Of a stretch of 35,894 bases of DNA, positions 8,700 through 18,101 are shown piece by piece. The position numbers and the translations under genes are program-made. This DNA comes from Deltaproteobacteria bacterium (lineage in GTDB: Bacteria; Desulfobacterota; Binatia; UBA1149; CAITLU01), in the NCBI GenBank assembly GCA_016218925.1, contig JACRCR010000040.1, positions 1-35,894 of the forward strand. Direction: 5' to 3'. Numbering within the stretch: the first letter of the stretch is position 1; each line of letters opens with the position of its first letter. Under the pieces are notes generated by a model. It did no database searches and had not been told where the DNA came from. It was given only the letters and a program-made list of their open reading frames with translations.

Positions 8700-9059
8700 C
8701 TAGACGTCGGGCCAGATGATCATCGTGATGGCGTCCAGGCGCATGATGTCTTCCTGGCTGGCCTTTACCCTGATCTCGCCCTGCAGGTACTTCTGCGACG
8801 GATTCAGGTCGCCCCAGAACATGTCGCAAAGAAACTCGCTGCGCGTGGTAACCACGATGTCTGGCGCTCCAGATGCCCCGGCCTCGAACGACACGATCTC
8901 GCCCTTGACCACGTTCATCGTGAAGCTGTCGTCGGTGTCGTCGGCGACGAAATGGAGCAGCTTCGACCAGTCTCGCTGCATCCTGCGCAGACGTTTGTTG
9001 TCGTTGCACTGCACCTGGTAGTCGGCCAGCGCGTCGAGAATCTCCTGACTCGTTGCCAT
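8700..9059 (-). CDS. SCP2 sterol-carrier-domain protein
   Basis: A 119-residue stand-alone SCP2-type lipid-binding domain. Residues about 40-115 carry the pattern FTMNVVKGEIVSFEAG, then PDIVVTTRSEF, and finally QKYLQGEIRVKASQEDIM with the closing helix and strand, as in the sterol carrier protein 2 family. Such domains bind hydrophobic or CoA-linked molecules; bacterial copies often sit next to catabolic enzymes without a defined role. A strong GGAGGAGAGG Shine-Dalgarno precedes the ATG. It sits between the aminotransferase (34 bp) and the permease (10 bp), an unusual partner for amino-group metabolism. The fold call is fairly secure; the function is unknown. Confidence 0.82.
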   Translation of the reverse strand: MATSQEILDALADYQVQCNDNKRLRRMQRDWSKLLHFVADDTDDSFTMNVVKGEIVSFEAGASGAPDIVVTTRSEFLCDMFWGDLNPSQKYLQGEIRVKASQEDIMRLDAITMIIWPDV

Positions 9060-9093
9060 TCCTCTCCTCCGTCGTGTCGTCGATTCTATCGAC

Positions 9094-10362
9094 TCAGTCG
9101 TTCTTGCCGAGCCCGGCTTCCTTCGACAGCTCCTTCATCGAGTCTTCGAGAGCGCCGAGCACCGTGTCCACTTCTTCTGGCGTGATGACCAGCGGCGGCA
9201 TCAGGCGGCAGATGCTCGGATCGTTGCCGGTGTAGACGGCGATGACGCTCCGGTCCGCCATCTTCCTGGTCATGCGCGGCCCGATCGACTCGTTGGTGTA
9301 CTGCAGTCCCATCATCAGACCCTTCTGGCGGACCTCGAGCAGCAGATCCGGGTAATCCTTCAGCAGTCGATCGAACCCCGCGCGGAACCGCTTGCCCATC
9401 GCGTCGGCGTGACCGGCGAGGTTGTTCTTCTCGATGTAGTCGATCACCGCCAGGCCCACCAGGCAGCCGAGGTCCGAGCCTCCGAACGTCGAGAGATGAA
9501 TGAAGGGATGCGGGACGAAGAAGTCCTGGATCTCTTCCTTGAAGATCGTCGCCGAGATCGGATACACGCCGCCGCCGAGCGATTTGGCCACCGTCATGAT
9601 GTCGGGCACGACGCCCCAGTGCTCGGACGCGAACATCTTCCCGGTTCGCGCGAGACCGGTCTGGATCTCGTCGAGGATCAGCAGGATCTCGTTCTCGTCG
9701 CACAGCTCGCGGATCGCAGGCAGGTAGTCGTCGGGCGGAATGTGGATTCCGCCTTCGCCCTGGATCGGCTCCAGCAGAATCGCGGCGGTGTCTGCGGTCA
9801 CCGCGCTTCGCATCGCCTCGATGTCACCGAAGGGGACGGTCTTGAAGCCGGGCATCAGCGGCTCGAACGGTTCCTTGTAGGCAGCACGGCCGATCGCCGA
9901 CAGCGCGAACCCGGTATGCCCGTGGTAGGCCCGCTCCGTCGAGATGATCTCGGTCTTCATGGTATAGCCGCGCGCGATCTTGATCGCCGCGTCGTTGGCC
10001 TCGCCGCCGCCTACGCCGAAGATCGTGCACTGGAGGTCTCCCGGTGTGATCTCGGCGAGCTTCTTCGCGAGATCGGCCTTCTGCTTGGAGCACAGCAGGA
10101 AGACGCCGATGTCGTAGGTATCGAGCGCTTCCTTGAGCTTCTGCACGATCTGCGGGTTGTGCCGCCCGACGTTCATGATGCCGGAGCCGGTCTGGCAGTC
10201 GATGTACTTCTTGCCGGTGAGGTCCCAGACGCAGGCGCCTTCCCTCTTGCCTTCGATGATGTCGAGCTGGGCGGCCTTCATGGTCCGCACCTTCATCGGA
10301 TTGATGAACTCCGCGAAATCGGCCATCGCCTGCCGCTTTGTATTCGCCGCGTCGGTGTCCAT
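9094..10362 (-). CDS. Class-III PLP-dependent aminotransferase
   Basis: 422 residues, fold type I class III (the ornithine/GABA/putrescine aminotransferase group). Visible motifs are the [16 protein letters not shown] phosphate-binding segment, [32 protein letters not shown] with Asp231 binding the pyridine nitrogen, and TVAKSLGGG with Lys260 as the Schiff-base lysine. It moves the omega-amino group of a diamine, GABA-like acid or ornithine-like substrate to a keto acid; the exact substrate cannot be assigned. GGAGGG lies about 7-8 nt before the ATG. It follows the gamma-carbonic-anhydrase-like gene (30 bp) and precedes the SCP2 and permease genes, suggesting one catabolic transcript. Confidence 0.9.
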   Translation of the reverse strand: MDTDAANTKRQAMADFAEFINPMKVRTMKAAQLDIIEGKREGACVWDLTGKKYIDCQTGSGIMNVGRHNPQIVQKLKEALDTYDIGVFLLCSKQKADLAKKLAEITPGDLQCTIFGVGGGEANDAAIKIARGYTMKTEIISTERAYHGHTGFALSAIGRAAYKEPFEPLMPGFKTVPFGDIEAMRSAVTADTAAILLEPIQGEGGIHIPPDDYLPAIRELCDENEILLILDEIQTGLARTGKMFASEHWGVVPDIMTVAKSLGGGVYPISATIFKEEIQDFFVPHPFIHLSTFGGSDLGCLVGLAVIDYIEKNNLAGHADAMGKRFRAGFDRLLKDYPDLLLEVRQKGLMMGLQYTNESIGPRMTRKMADRSVIAVYTGNDPSICRLMPPLVITPEEVDTVLGALEDSMKELSKEAGLGKND

Positions 10363-10392
10363 GAACAGCCCTCCTCGTATCTCGAACCCGTT

Positions 10393-10905
10393 CTACTTCG
10401 GTCCCTTCCACTTGCCGGCCCGGTATTCGCCCGACAACTCCAGATACTTCTCGCAGGCAATGCGATAGTGCTCGCGTTCCCACTGCTCGAGCGGTCGGAT
10501 CAGCCGCGCCGGCGCTCCGAAGATCATCGAGTATGGCGGGAACTGGGCTCGATACGGAACGAAGCTGCCGGCACCGACGATCGAGCCTTCGCCGATCACC
10601 GCGCCGCTCATTACGGTCGCGTTCATGCCGACCATGACGCGGTCGCCGATCCGCGCCGCTCGAACCACCGCGCCGTGCCCGACCGTGACCCACGCACCGA
10701 TCTCCACCGCCGCTCCCAGGTCCGAGTGCAACACGCAGCAGTCCTGCACGTTGGAGCACTCCCCGATCCGGATCGGTCCTTCGTCGCCGCGCAGTACCGC
10801 GTTGAACCAGATACTGGCACGCGCGCCCACCAGCACGTCGCCGCGAACGACGGCGCCCTCGGCAAGGTACGCCGAGGCGGCGATGACCGGGCTCGCTTCA
10901 GTCAT
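10393..10905 (-). CDS. Gamma-carbonic anhydrase-like left-handed beta-helix protein lacking one zinc histidine
   Basis: 170 residues made of hexapeptide repeats ([LIV]-G-x4) forming a left-handed beta-helix, with an alpha-helical C-terminus (LEQWEREHYRIACEKYLEL). It aligns with the YrdA/PaaY-type gamma-class family through WFNAVLRGDEGPIRIG, NVQDCCVLH, VTVGH and SMIFGAPARLIR. Of the three zinc ligands, His60 (VLH) and His77 (VGH) are present. The third, five residues after the second, is Arg82 (codon CGA) where the family has His in the LHGC block. Carbonic anhydrase activity is therefore doubtful; a scaffold, thioesterase or other role is possible. It lies 41 bp downstream of the amidase gene and 30 bp before the aminotransferase. 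Confidence 0.86.
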   Translation of the reverse strand: MTEASPVIAASAYLAEGAVVRGDVLVGARASIWFNAVLRGDEGPIRIGECSNVQDCCVLHSDLGAAVEIGAWVTVGHGAVVRAARIGDRVMVGMNATVMSGAVIGEGSIVGAGSFVPYRAQFPPYSMIFGAPARLIRPLEQWEREHYRIACEKYLELSGEYRAGKWKGPK

Positions 10906-10946
10906 GGCTGTCTACCTGCGCCGGCCGGGCGGCGTGTCGGCACCGC

Positions 10947-12386
10947 TCACGCGTGAACGGCGGGCAGTCGTGCGGCCCAACCCACCGATCGCTCGAGTTG
11001 CGAAGCCACCTGGATGAGCAAGTCCTCGCGGCCGAACGCGGAAACCAATTGCACGCCGATGGGCAGCCCGGCAGCGTTCATGTGCAGCGGGAGCGAGATC
11101 GCCGGCTGCCCGGTGACGTTGAACGGGGCACAGAACACCAGGAGGTTGCCCGAACGCATGAAGGCGTCCATGGGCCGGGCGGGGTCCGCAATCATCTCGC
11201 CGATTCGTGGCGGCGGTGCGGCGATGGTCGGAGTGACCAGGAGATCGAAGCCGCTTGCCCACCACGCCGCCATTCTGCGCTGGTAGCCTTGGTAGGCATC
11301 GAGCGCGGCCAGGTAGCGGGTCGCGCTTACTTGCCGCCCCATCTCGGTGACCGCCCAGTTGTCGCAATCCATGTCATCGGCGCCGAGTTCGCGACCGAGG
11401 AGCTCGCCGAACACCTGGACTTCACGCGCCTGCGCGCTGGCAATGACGACCAGCAGGCTCTCGATCAAGGCCGAGCCGGCAAGATCCGGCGGCGACGAGA
11501 CCTCGACGTCGTGGCCAAGGCTCTGCAAAGTACGAGCGGCAGATTCGGCGGCCGCGGTGCAGTCGGCGTGCACGCCGCCTTGGTGCGAAGACAGCAAGCC
11601 GATGCGTAGTCGGCCGGGATCGCGCCCGACCTCCGTGGCGTAGGGGCGCCGCGGCGGTGCGGCTTCGTAGGGGTCGCCCGGCATGGTTCCATGCACACAG
11701 TCGAGCAGAGCTGCCGTGTCGCGAACCGTTCTCGACAGCGCGAATTCGAACACCATGCCGCCCCAGAACTCGCCGATGTCGGGTCCCAGCGAGATGCGGC
11801 CGCGGGTTGGTTTGAGCCCGACCAGACCGCATTGGCTCGCCGGATTGCGGATCGAACCGCCGCCGTCGCTGGCGTGGGCGATCGGCACCATTCGCGCGGC
11901 GACCGCCGAGGCCGCCCCACCGCTGGATCCGCCCGAGCAGTGATCCAGGTTCCACGGGCTGCGGCAGGATCCGTAGGCGCGCGGCTCGGTGATCGCCCAC
12001 GCGCCCAGTTCTGGCACGTTGGTCCTGCCGACTACGACGAGCCCGGCAGCGAGGAATTTCTCGACCAGGTAGGACGTCGTGCGAGCACGAAAGTCGGCGT
12101 CGCGCAGGAACGTCGTTCCCCAATGATGCGGATCGCCGGCGAGATTTCCGCAGCCGAGGTCCTTGAGCAGAAACGGCACGCCGCGCAGCGGACCTTGGGG
12201 AAGCCGGCCGGCGGCCTGCTGCCGCGCGCGCTCGTAGCTCTTGTGAATGACCGCGTTCAGCTTCGGGTTGAGCTCTTCGATCGCAGCGATCGCCGCTTCC
12301 ATCACTTCGGCCGCGGTGACTTCCCGCTTTGCGATGAGCTCGGCGAGGCCCAGCGCATCGTACTTTGCGTACTCGGATACCTTCAT
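10947..12386 (-). CDS. Amidase (amidase-signature family)
   Basis: 479 residues. The Ser-cisSer-Lys triad is readable: Lys in FLLKDLGCG, then the Gly/Ser-rich signature [15 protein letters not shown] with the cis-Ser, and the nucleophile in [12 protein letters not shown]. The [13 protein letters not shown] block is also typical. The family hydrolyses amides to an acid plus ammonia or an amine. It lacks gatB/gatC neighbours, so it is more likely catabolic than the GatA subunit. The frame stays open far upstream (to 13427) through the antisense-like frame of glmS, but the real start is the ATG at 12386, with GAGGAG about 8 nt upstream and the family N-terminus. It heads a same-strand run of amidase, gamma-CA-like, aminotransferase, SCP2 and permease genes. 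The 110-bp gap behind it holds a palindrome and repeat that may regulate it. Confidence 0.92.
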   Translation of the reverse strand: MKVSEYAKYDALGLAELIAKREVTAAEVMEAAIAAIEELNPKLNAVIHKSYERARQQAAGRLPQGPLRGVPFLLKDLGCGNLAGDPHHWGTTFLRDADFRARTTSYLVEKFLAAGLVVVGRTNVPELGAWAITEPRAYGSCRSPWNLDHCSGGSSGGAASAVAARMVPIAHASDGGGSIRNPASQCGLVGLKPTRGRISLGPDIGEFWGGMVFEFALSRTVRDTAALLDCVHGTMPGDPYEAAPPRRPYATEVGRDPGRLRIGLLSSHQGGVHADCTAAAESAARTLQSLGHDVEVSSPPDLAGSALIESLLVVIASAQAREVQVFGELLGRELGADDMDCDNWAVTEMGRQVSATRYLAALDAYQGYQRRMAAWWASGFDLLVTPTIAAPPPRIGEMIADPARPMDAFMRSGNLLVFCAPFNVTGQPAISLPLHMNAAGLPIGVQLVSAFGREDLLIQVASQLERSVGWAARLPAVHA

Positions 12387-12444
12387 TTCAGAGCTCCTCG
12401 GCTCGCGGCGTGTGTTCGGACGGCTACGCTCGCGCTCTCGGCGC

Positions 12445-12472
12445 CGGATCGATCCGTCGGCAGATCCGTCGG
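12445..12472. promoter_or_regulatory. 12-bp palindrome plus direct repeat between glmS and the amidase
   Basis: CGGATCGATCCG (12445-12456) is a perfect palindrome. GATCCGTCGG occurs twice, at 12451-12460 and 12463-12472, a 12-bp spacing. The site lies 59-86 bp upstream of the amidase start, inside the only sizeable gap of this strand block, so it could be an operator. No regulator is encoded next to it. Confidence 0.35.
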
Positions 12473-12496
12473 ACGACCTTGGCGCCCCTCGCTCGC

Positions 12497-14326
<1,830 letters not shown>

Positions 14327-14329
14327 GGC

Positions 14330-15835
14330 CTATCCCTTCTTTTTCTTGCCGCCGGTCTTGGCCGCGCCGTGGGTGGGCGCCGCGCCGCTGCGCGCCTTTG
14401 CCGCACCTTGCGCGCGGGCGCGGAAGCCCGCGACCCAGCCCGCACGCGTGCGCTGGGGCTTGTCGTTGTAAGCCAGCGAGCCGGGCTCGACGTCCTTGGT
14501 GATGGTTGACCCCGCCGCGATGTAGCTGTCGTCGCCCAGGCGTACCGGCGCGACCAGTTGCGTGTCGCTGCCGATCTGCACCCGATCGCCGATCACGGTA
14601 CGGTGCTTGTCGAGGCCGTCGTAATTGCAGGTAATCAGCCCCGCCCCCAGGTTGCTGTCCTTGCCGACGTCGGCGTCGCCGATGTAGGCGAGGTGGTTGG
14701 CCTTGGTACGGGCGCCGACTCGTGACTTTTTTACCTCGACGAAATTGCCTATGTGGACCTGCTCGCCGAGATCGGCCTCGGGACGCAAGTGCGCAAACGG
14801 CCCGATCTTGGCTTCGCTGCCGATCCTGGCGCTGTCGGCGACCACACCCCAGCGCAGCAACGCACCGTCGCCGACCCGCGTGTCGCGCAGATGCGAGGCG
14901 CCCTCGAACACGCAGCCCTTGCCGATGACGGTGGTACCGTCCAGTCGCACGTAGGGACCGATCACCGTCTCGGCGCCGATGATGGTACCGGCAGACAAGA
15001 AGGCCGTGGCCGGATCCAGGAACGTCACGCCGCTTTCGAGCCAGTGGGCGATCAGACGATCCTGCAAGACGCTCTCGGCGCGGGCCAGATCGGCGCGGGT
15101 GTTGATCCCCATCGCCTCGTCCTCGTCTTCGAGCATCAGGCAGGTCGCCGCAAATCGCCTGGAAGCGACCTCGACGAGATCGGTCAGGTAGTACTCGCGT
15201 TGGGCGTTCTCGCGGCCCAGGCGCGACAATTCTCGAAACAGGAAGGCCGCGTCGAAGCAGTAGGTGCCGGTGTTGATCTCGTCGATGTGCTGCTCTTCGT
15301 CGCTGGCGTCGGCGTCCTCGACGATGCGTAGTTGCCCCTCGCCGGCGCCCCGCACGATGCGCCCGTAGCCGCTCGGATCTTCGACGCGCACCGAAAGCAC
15401 CGTCGCCTTGGCGTCGGAGCTGCGGTGGGCCTCGACCAGCTCCATGAGCGTCTCGGCGCGCAGCAGCGGCACGTCGCCGCACAGCACCAGGATGTCGCCG
15501 TCAAACCCTCGCAGCGCGCCTTTGGCCTGCAGAACCGCGTGGCCGGTGCCGAGCTGGTCTTTCTGCAGCACCGTGGTGACCTTGTCGCCGAGAAGCTGGC
15601 GGACCCGCTCGGCCTGGTGCCCAACCACCACGACCGCAGGATCCGGCCGCAATGGGGCCAGCGCCGCCAGCACGTGCTCGACCAACGCGCGACCGCCGAT
15701 CTCGTGCAGCACCTTGGCGCGCTCCGAGTGCATGCGTTTTCCCTGGCCGGCCGCGATCACCACCGCGGCCAGCGGCAATGGCTCGGCCGCGCGCTCGTCA
15801 TCGGAGGCGGTGTCTTTGCTTGTTCGTATTGCCAT
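14330..15835 (-). CDS. glmU: Bifunctional N-acetylglucosamine-1-phosphate uridyltransferase / glucosamine-1-phosphate acetyltransferase
   Basis: 501 residues. The N-terminal pyrophosphorylase domain has AAGQGKRMHSERAKVLHE, LCGDVPLL and MGINTRADLARAE. The C-terminal left-handed beta-helix acetyltransferase domain has RPEADLGEQVHIGNFVEVK, KANHLAYIGDADVG and ITCNYDGLDKHRT. It catalyses the last two steps to UDP-GlcNAc and would be a cytosolic trimer. The frame is open upstream to 15973, but the family aligns from MAIRTSKD at 15835, so I start there; the Shine-Dalgarno is weak (GAGAG). The C-terminus has a lineage-specific low-complexity tail of about 28 residues, rich in Ala, Gly and Lys and ending TGGKKKKG. 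glmS follows after 3 bp. Confidence 0.97.
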   Translation of the reverse strand: MAIRTSKDTASDDERAAEPLPLAAVVIAAGQGKRMHSERAKVLHEIGGRALVEHVLAALAPLRPDPAVVVVGHQAERVRQLLGDKVTTVLQKDQLGTGHAVLQAKGALRGFDGDILVLCGDVPLLRAETLMELVEAHRSSDAKATVLSVRVEDPSGYGRIVRGAGEGQLRIVEDADASDEEQHIDEINTGTYCFDAAFLFRELSRLGRENAQREYYLTDLVEVASRRFAATCLMLEDEDEAMGINTRADLARAESVLQDRLIAHWLESGVTFLDPATAFLSAGTIIGAETVIGPYVRLDGTTVIGKGCVFEGASHLRDTRVGDGALLRWGVVADSARIGSEAKIGPFAHLRPEADLGEQVHIGNFVEVKKSRVGARTKANHLAYIGDADVGKDSNLGAGLITCNYDGLDKHRTVIGDRVQIGSDTQLVAPVRLGDDSYIAAGSTITKDVEPGSLAYNDKPQRTRAGWVAGFRARAQGAAKARSGAAPTHGAAKTGGKKKKG

Positions 15836-15881
15836 CACTCTCAGCGGTCTCCAGGCCGGCGCCAGACTAAAGCACAACCGC

Positions 15882-16814
15882 CTAGGGTTTGCCGGTGTCG
15901 GGTTCGGAAACGGGCGGCGCGGGCGGCGGCCGCACTGCCGGCCCCGGTACGGCCGCGCTGGCCGGCCCGGCAACGAAAGGATCCACCGGCGGGGTCCACG
16001 ACACCAATCCCCCGGAGTCCTGGGCGATCACGAACTTTCCTCCCGGCAAGAGAGCGATGCCCTCGGGCATCAGCGCCGGCAGCCGCACCGCCCGCAGGTA
16101 CTGCCCCGTCGAATCCGTCACGTACGCCTTGCGCCACAATGCCGACGGGATCAGGAAGCCGTTGATCGCCGAGTCCCATACCACGTCCGAGAGCGGCGCC
16201 GCTTCCACGGGGCGCGCGCTGACGACGGTCGCAGTGGCGAACTTGGCCGTGGATGACCGGATCGGCACCGCCAGTTCGAGCAGCGCTGGCGGATCGTACT
16301 GGTTGACTGCGAAGAAGCGGCCCCCTTCCTTGCTACCCTGATCCGGGACGAAAGTGATCCCCTCGATCCCGTCGCCGCCGCGCTGAAGATAGTTCGGGTC
16401 GCCCTCAAACGTGCGGTCGATGGTGAAGCGGCGCGTGATGCTGAAGTCTTCGGGGCGAACTTCATAGATGAGTTCGTGCCCCTCGCGCACCACGTAGAGC
16501 ATATGGCTGGACGGGTCCTGCGTGACGCCCTCGAAATCGCCGCCGAGATGACTCGAACGCAGCAGTTTGCCGCCGACCGAGACCTCGCCGATGTCGCCCT
16601 CGTCGCCGACGACGAAAAGAGTGTTGCGGGACGAGTCGTAGACAACCCCGGACGGTTCCTGGAACCCCGCGATCTCCCACGCCGCGGTATCGTTCTCCGA
16701 TTGGCTGAAGCCGAACTCTGCAACGAGCGGCGCCGCGACGGCTGCTACGCCGATCGCGGCCACGATCACCGCGCGAACGCGGGCACGAGGGCTTCCCCAC
16801 AACTCGCGTCTCAT
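15882..16814 (-). CDS. SdiA-regulated-domain (YjiK-like) exported beta-propeller protein
   Basis: 310 residues. A signal anchor or signal peptide (VRAVIVAAIGVAAVAAPLVA) is followed by a domain of the SdiA-regulated/YjiK type. Recognisable pieces are WEIAGFQEPSGVVYDSSRN, FVVGDEGDIGEVS, DFEGVTQDP, GGDGIEGITFVPD and PEGIALLPGGKFVIAQD, repeating short blades of a beta-propeller that resembles phytase-like esterase propellers. The biochemical role of the family is not established. The C-terminus is a Pro/Ala-rich tail (PGPAVRPPPAPPVSEP) that may span or tether in the envelope. I start at the ATG at 16814 instead of the far upstream end of the frame (17066), because the longer version reads back through the divergent L,D-transpeptidase gene. 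It lies 46 bp upstream of glmU on the same strand. Confidence 0.8.
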   Translation of the reverse strand: MRRELWGSPRARVRAVIVAAIGVAAVAAPLVAEFGFSQSENDTAAWEIAGFQEPSGVVYDSSRNTLFVVGDEGDIGEVSVGGKLLRSSHLGGDFEGVTQDPSSHMLYVVREGHELIYEVRPEDFSITRRFTIDRTFEGDPNYLQRGGDGIEGITFVPDQGSKEGGRFFAVNQYDPPALLELAVPIRSSTAKFATATVVSARPVEAAPLSDVVWDSAINGFLIPSALWRKAYVTDSTGQYLRAVRLPALMPEGIALLPGGKFVIAQDSGGLVSWTPPVDPFVAGPASAAVPGPAVRPPPAPPVSEPDTGKP

Positions 16815-16890
16815 CACGATGGCCTCGGCCTCAGAGTTGCGCAGCGCCGATCGATATTCGAAAATGCCGGCAAGTCTGGATTTATACGCT

Positions 16891-17526
16891 ATGAAGATAC
16901 GGCATTTCAAAAGCCGCCCCCGGATCGCAGGTCTGGTGGCCGCGCTGGCGTTGGTGGCGCTCGCCTCCGGCGCAAGGGCCCAGGATGCGGCGCGCAGCGG
17001 CCTGCCGGACGATCCGATGCAGCTTGCCTCGACCACCGCGCCGAGCGCTGCGTTCGCGAGCGGCAAGACCAGCTGGGGTCCGGTCCAGATCGTCGTCTAC
17101 AAGTCCAAACGTTCGCTGGCTCTGTATCGCTTCGGCAATTTCTACCGCGAATATCCGGTGGTACTGGGAGCCAACCCGCTCGGGCGCAAGCGCTTCATGT
17201 ACGACGCGCGGACTCCCGAGGGCCGCTACCACGTCATCGACAAGCGCGTCCACGACCGCTGGCAGTATTTCCTGGCGATCGACTATCCCAACGACAAAGA
17301 CCAGCAGATTTACCGCGACGAAGCGCGCCGCAACCTGATTCCACGCGAGGACGACGGCTCGCTGTTCCCGATCGGCGGAAGCGTCGGCATCCACGGCAAC
17401 GACAAGCCGGACGAGCAGGCCCGCGGGGTCGATTGGACCCAGGGCTGCGTCGCGCTGCAGAGCCCCGACATTGCCGAGATATACTCGCTGGTTCCGGTCG
17501 GAACCCCGGTGTGGGTCGTAAAGTAG
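16891..17526 (+). CDS. L,D-transpeptidase (YkuD domain)
   Basis: 211 residues with an N-terminal signal peptide (MKIRHFKSRPRIAGLVAALA through ASGARAQ). The YkuD domain spans about residues 50-211. It opens VQIVVYKSKRSLALYR, and the active site is GSVGIHGND followed by DWTQGCVAL, giving the conserved His and the nucleophilic Cys in a T-x-G-C context used by one branch of the family. It acts in the periplasm and would form meso-DAP cross-links or attach proteins to peptidoglycan. The longest frame starts at 16819, but the Met at 16891 opens a clean signal peptide. It is divergent from the SdiA-regulated gene (76 bp, shared promoter region) and convergent with the next gene (28 bp between stops). 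Confidence 0.88.
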   Translation: MKIRHFKSRPRIAGLVAALALVALASGARAQDAARSGLPDDPMQLASTTAPSAAFASGKTSWGPVQIVVYKSKRSLALYRFGNFYREYPVVLGANPLGRKRFMYDARTPEGRYHVIDKRVHDRWQYFLAIDYPNDKDQQIYRDEARRNLIPREDDGSLFPIGGSVGIHGNDKPDEQARGVDWTQGCVALQSPDIAEIYSLVPVGTPVWVVK

Positions 17527-17554
17527 AGGCGCGGGAGCTGCCGCAGCAGCCAGC

Positions 17555-18028
17555 CTAGTCCGCCGGAGCGCGGGCGACCAGGCGGCGTAGCACCTCGGGC
17601 ACCAGCTTCTCCATTTCAGCCAGATCCTCGGCGATGGCCAGTTCCCGGCCGGATTCGCCGTCGTCCTGGCTCGCGACGAGGTCGTCGAGACACACGAACC
17701 GTGCGGTCGCAGCCTCGTCCCAGTCCACCAGAGCATCGGCCACTTCGGCGCAGTCGCATACGATGAAGTCGGCGTGCTCGAACAGATCCGAACGTCTTTC
17801 GAGATCCGGGCACACCGCGCCGCTGGCATCGACGCCGTGCGCACGAAGCGCCGCCACACCGGCATCGCTGATGCGTCCCGCCGCGGTGCCCAGTCCGCCG
17901 AAGCGAATGACCACCCGGTCGGACCAGCCGTGACGATCCGCGGCTTCACGCAACAGGATCTCCAGCGCGATGGTGCGGTCGGGGCTCCGCCCTCCCGCCA
18001 CCAGGACGGTGCTTCGCGAGGATTGCAC
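17555..18028 (-). CDS. Low-molecular-weight phosphatase-like protein without the catalytic cysteine
   Basis: About 157 residues from the GTG at 18028 (the frame is open to 18175, but that overlaps the thiolase gene and reads as Arg/Ala-rich noise). The body follows the fold order of low-molecular-weight tyrosine phosphatases and arsenate reductases: an N-terminal strand with a phosphate-loop position, then RFGGLGTAAGRISDAGV with AALRAHGVDASG. CPDLERRSDLFEHADFIVCD follows, corresponding to the family's later strand. The loop that is normally C-x5-R-S/T is AGGRSPDR: the Arg-Ser-Pro is kept, but the nucleophilic Cys is gone and the loop is shortened. It is unlikely to be an active phosphatase; a ligand-binding or regulatory role is possible. 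The assignment rests on reading the pattern by eye and is moderate. Confidence 0.6.
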   Translation of the reverse strand: MQSSRSTVLVAGGRSPDRTIALEILLREAADRHGWSDRVVIRFGGLGTAAGRISDAGVAALRAHGVDASGAVCPDLERRSDLFEHADFIVCDCAEVADALVDWDEAATARFVCLDDLVASQDDGESGRELAIAEDLAEMEKLVPEVLRRLVARAPAD

Positions 18029-18056
18029 GTGGGAATCTCGCCGGCTCGCGCGTCGC

Positions 18057-18088
18057 GCTGCGCCGCCGCCCTTTGGCAGCGGCGCAGC
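18057..18088. terminator. Perfect 10-bp GC hairpin downstream of the thiolase gene
   Basis: GCTGCGCCGC (18057-18066) and its exact complement GCGGCGCAGC (18079-18088) enclose a 12-nt loop. The site lies in the 73-bp gap between the thiolase stop and the phosphatase-like gene. No T-tract follows on either strand, so it is either a terminator of the non-canonical type or an mRNA 3'-end stabilising stem. Confidence 0.45.
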
Positions 18089-18101
18089 ACGGTCGCGAGA
18101 C

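Noticed and set aside
9409-10956. A 515-codon plus-strand frame opposite the aminotransferase and gamma-CA genes
   Set aside because: The codon pattern mirrors the two real genes on the opposite strand; no ribosome binding site or recognisable domain is present.
16891-17526. Thr-Gln-Gly-Cys-Val at the L,D-transpeptidase active site as a loss of activity
   Set aside because: A Thr before x-G-C and the DWT-x-GC context occur in a normal branch of the YkuD family; the Cys and His are intact.
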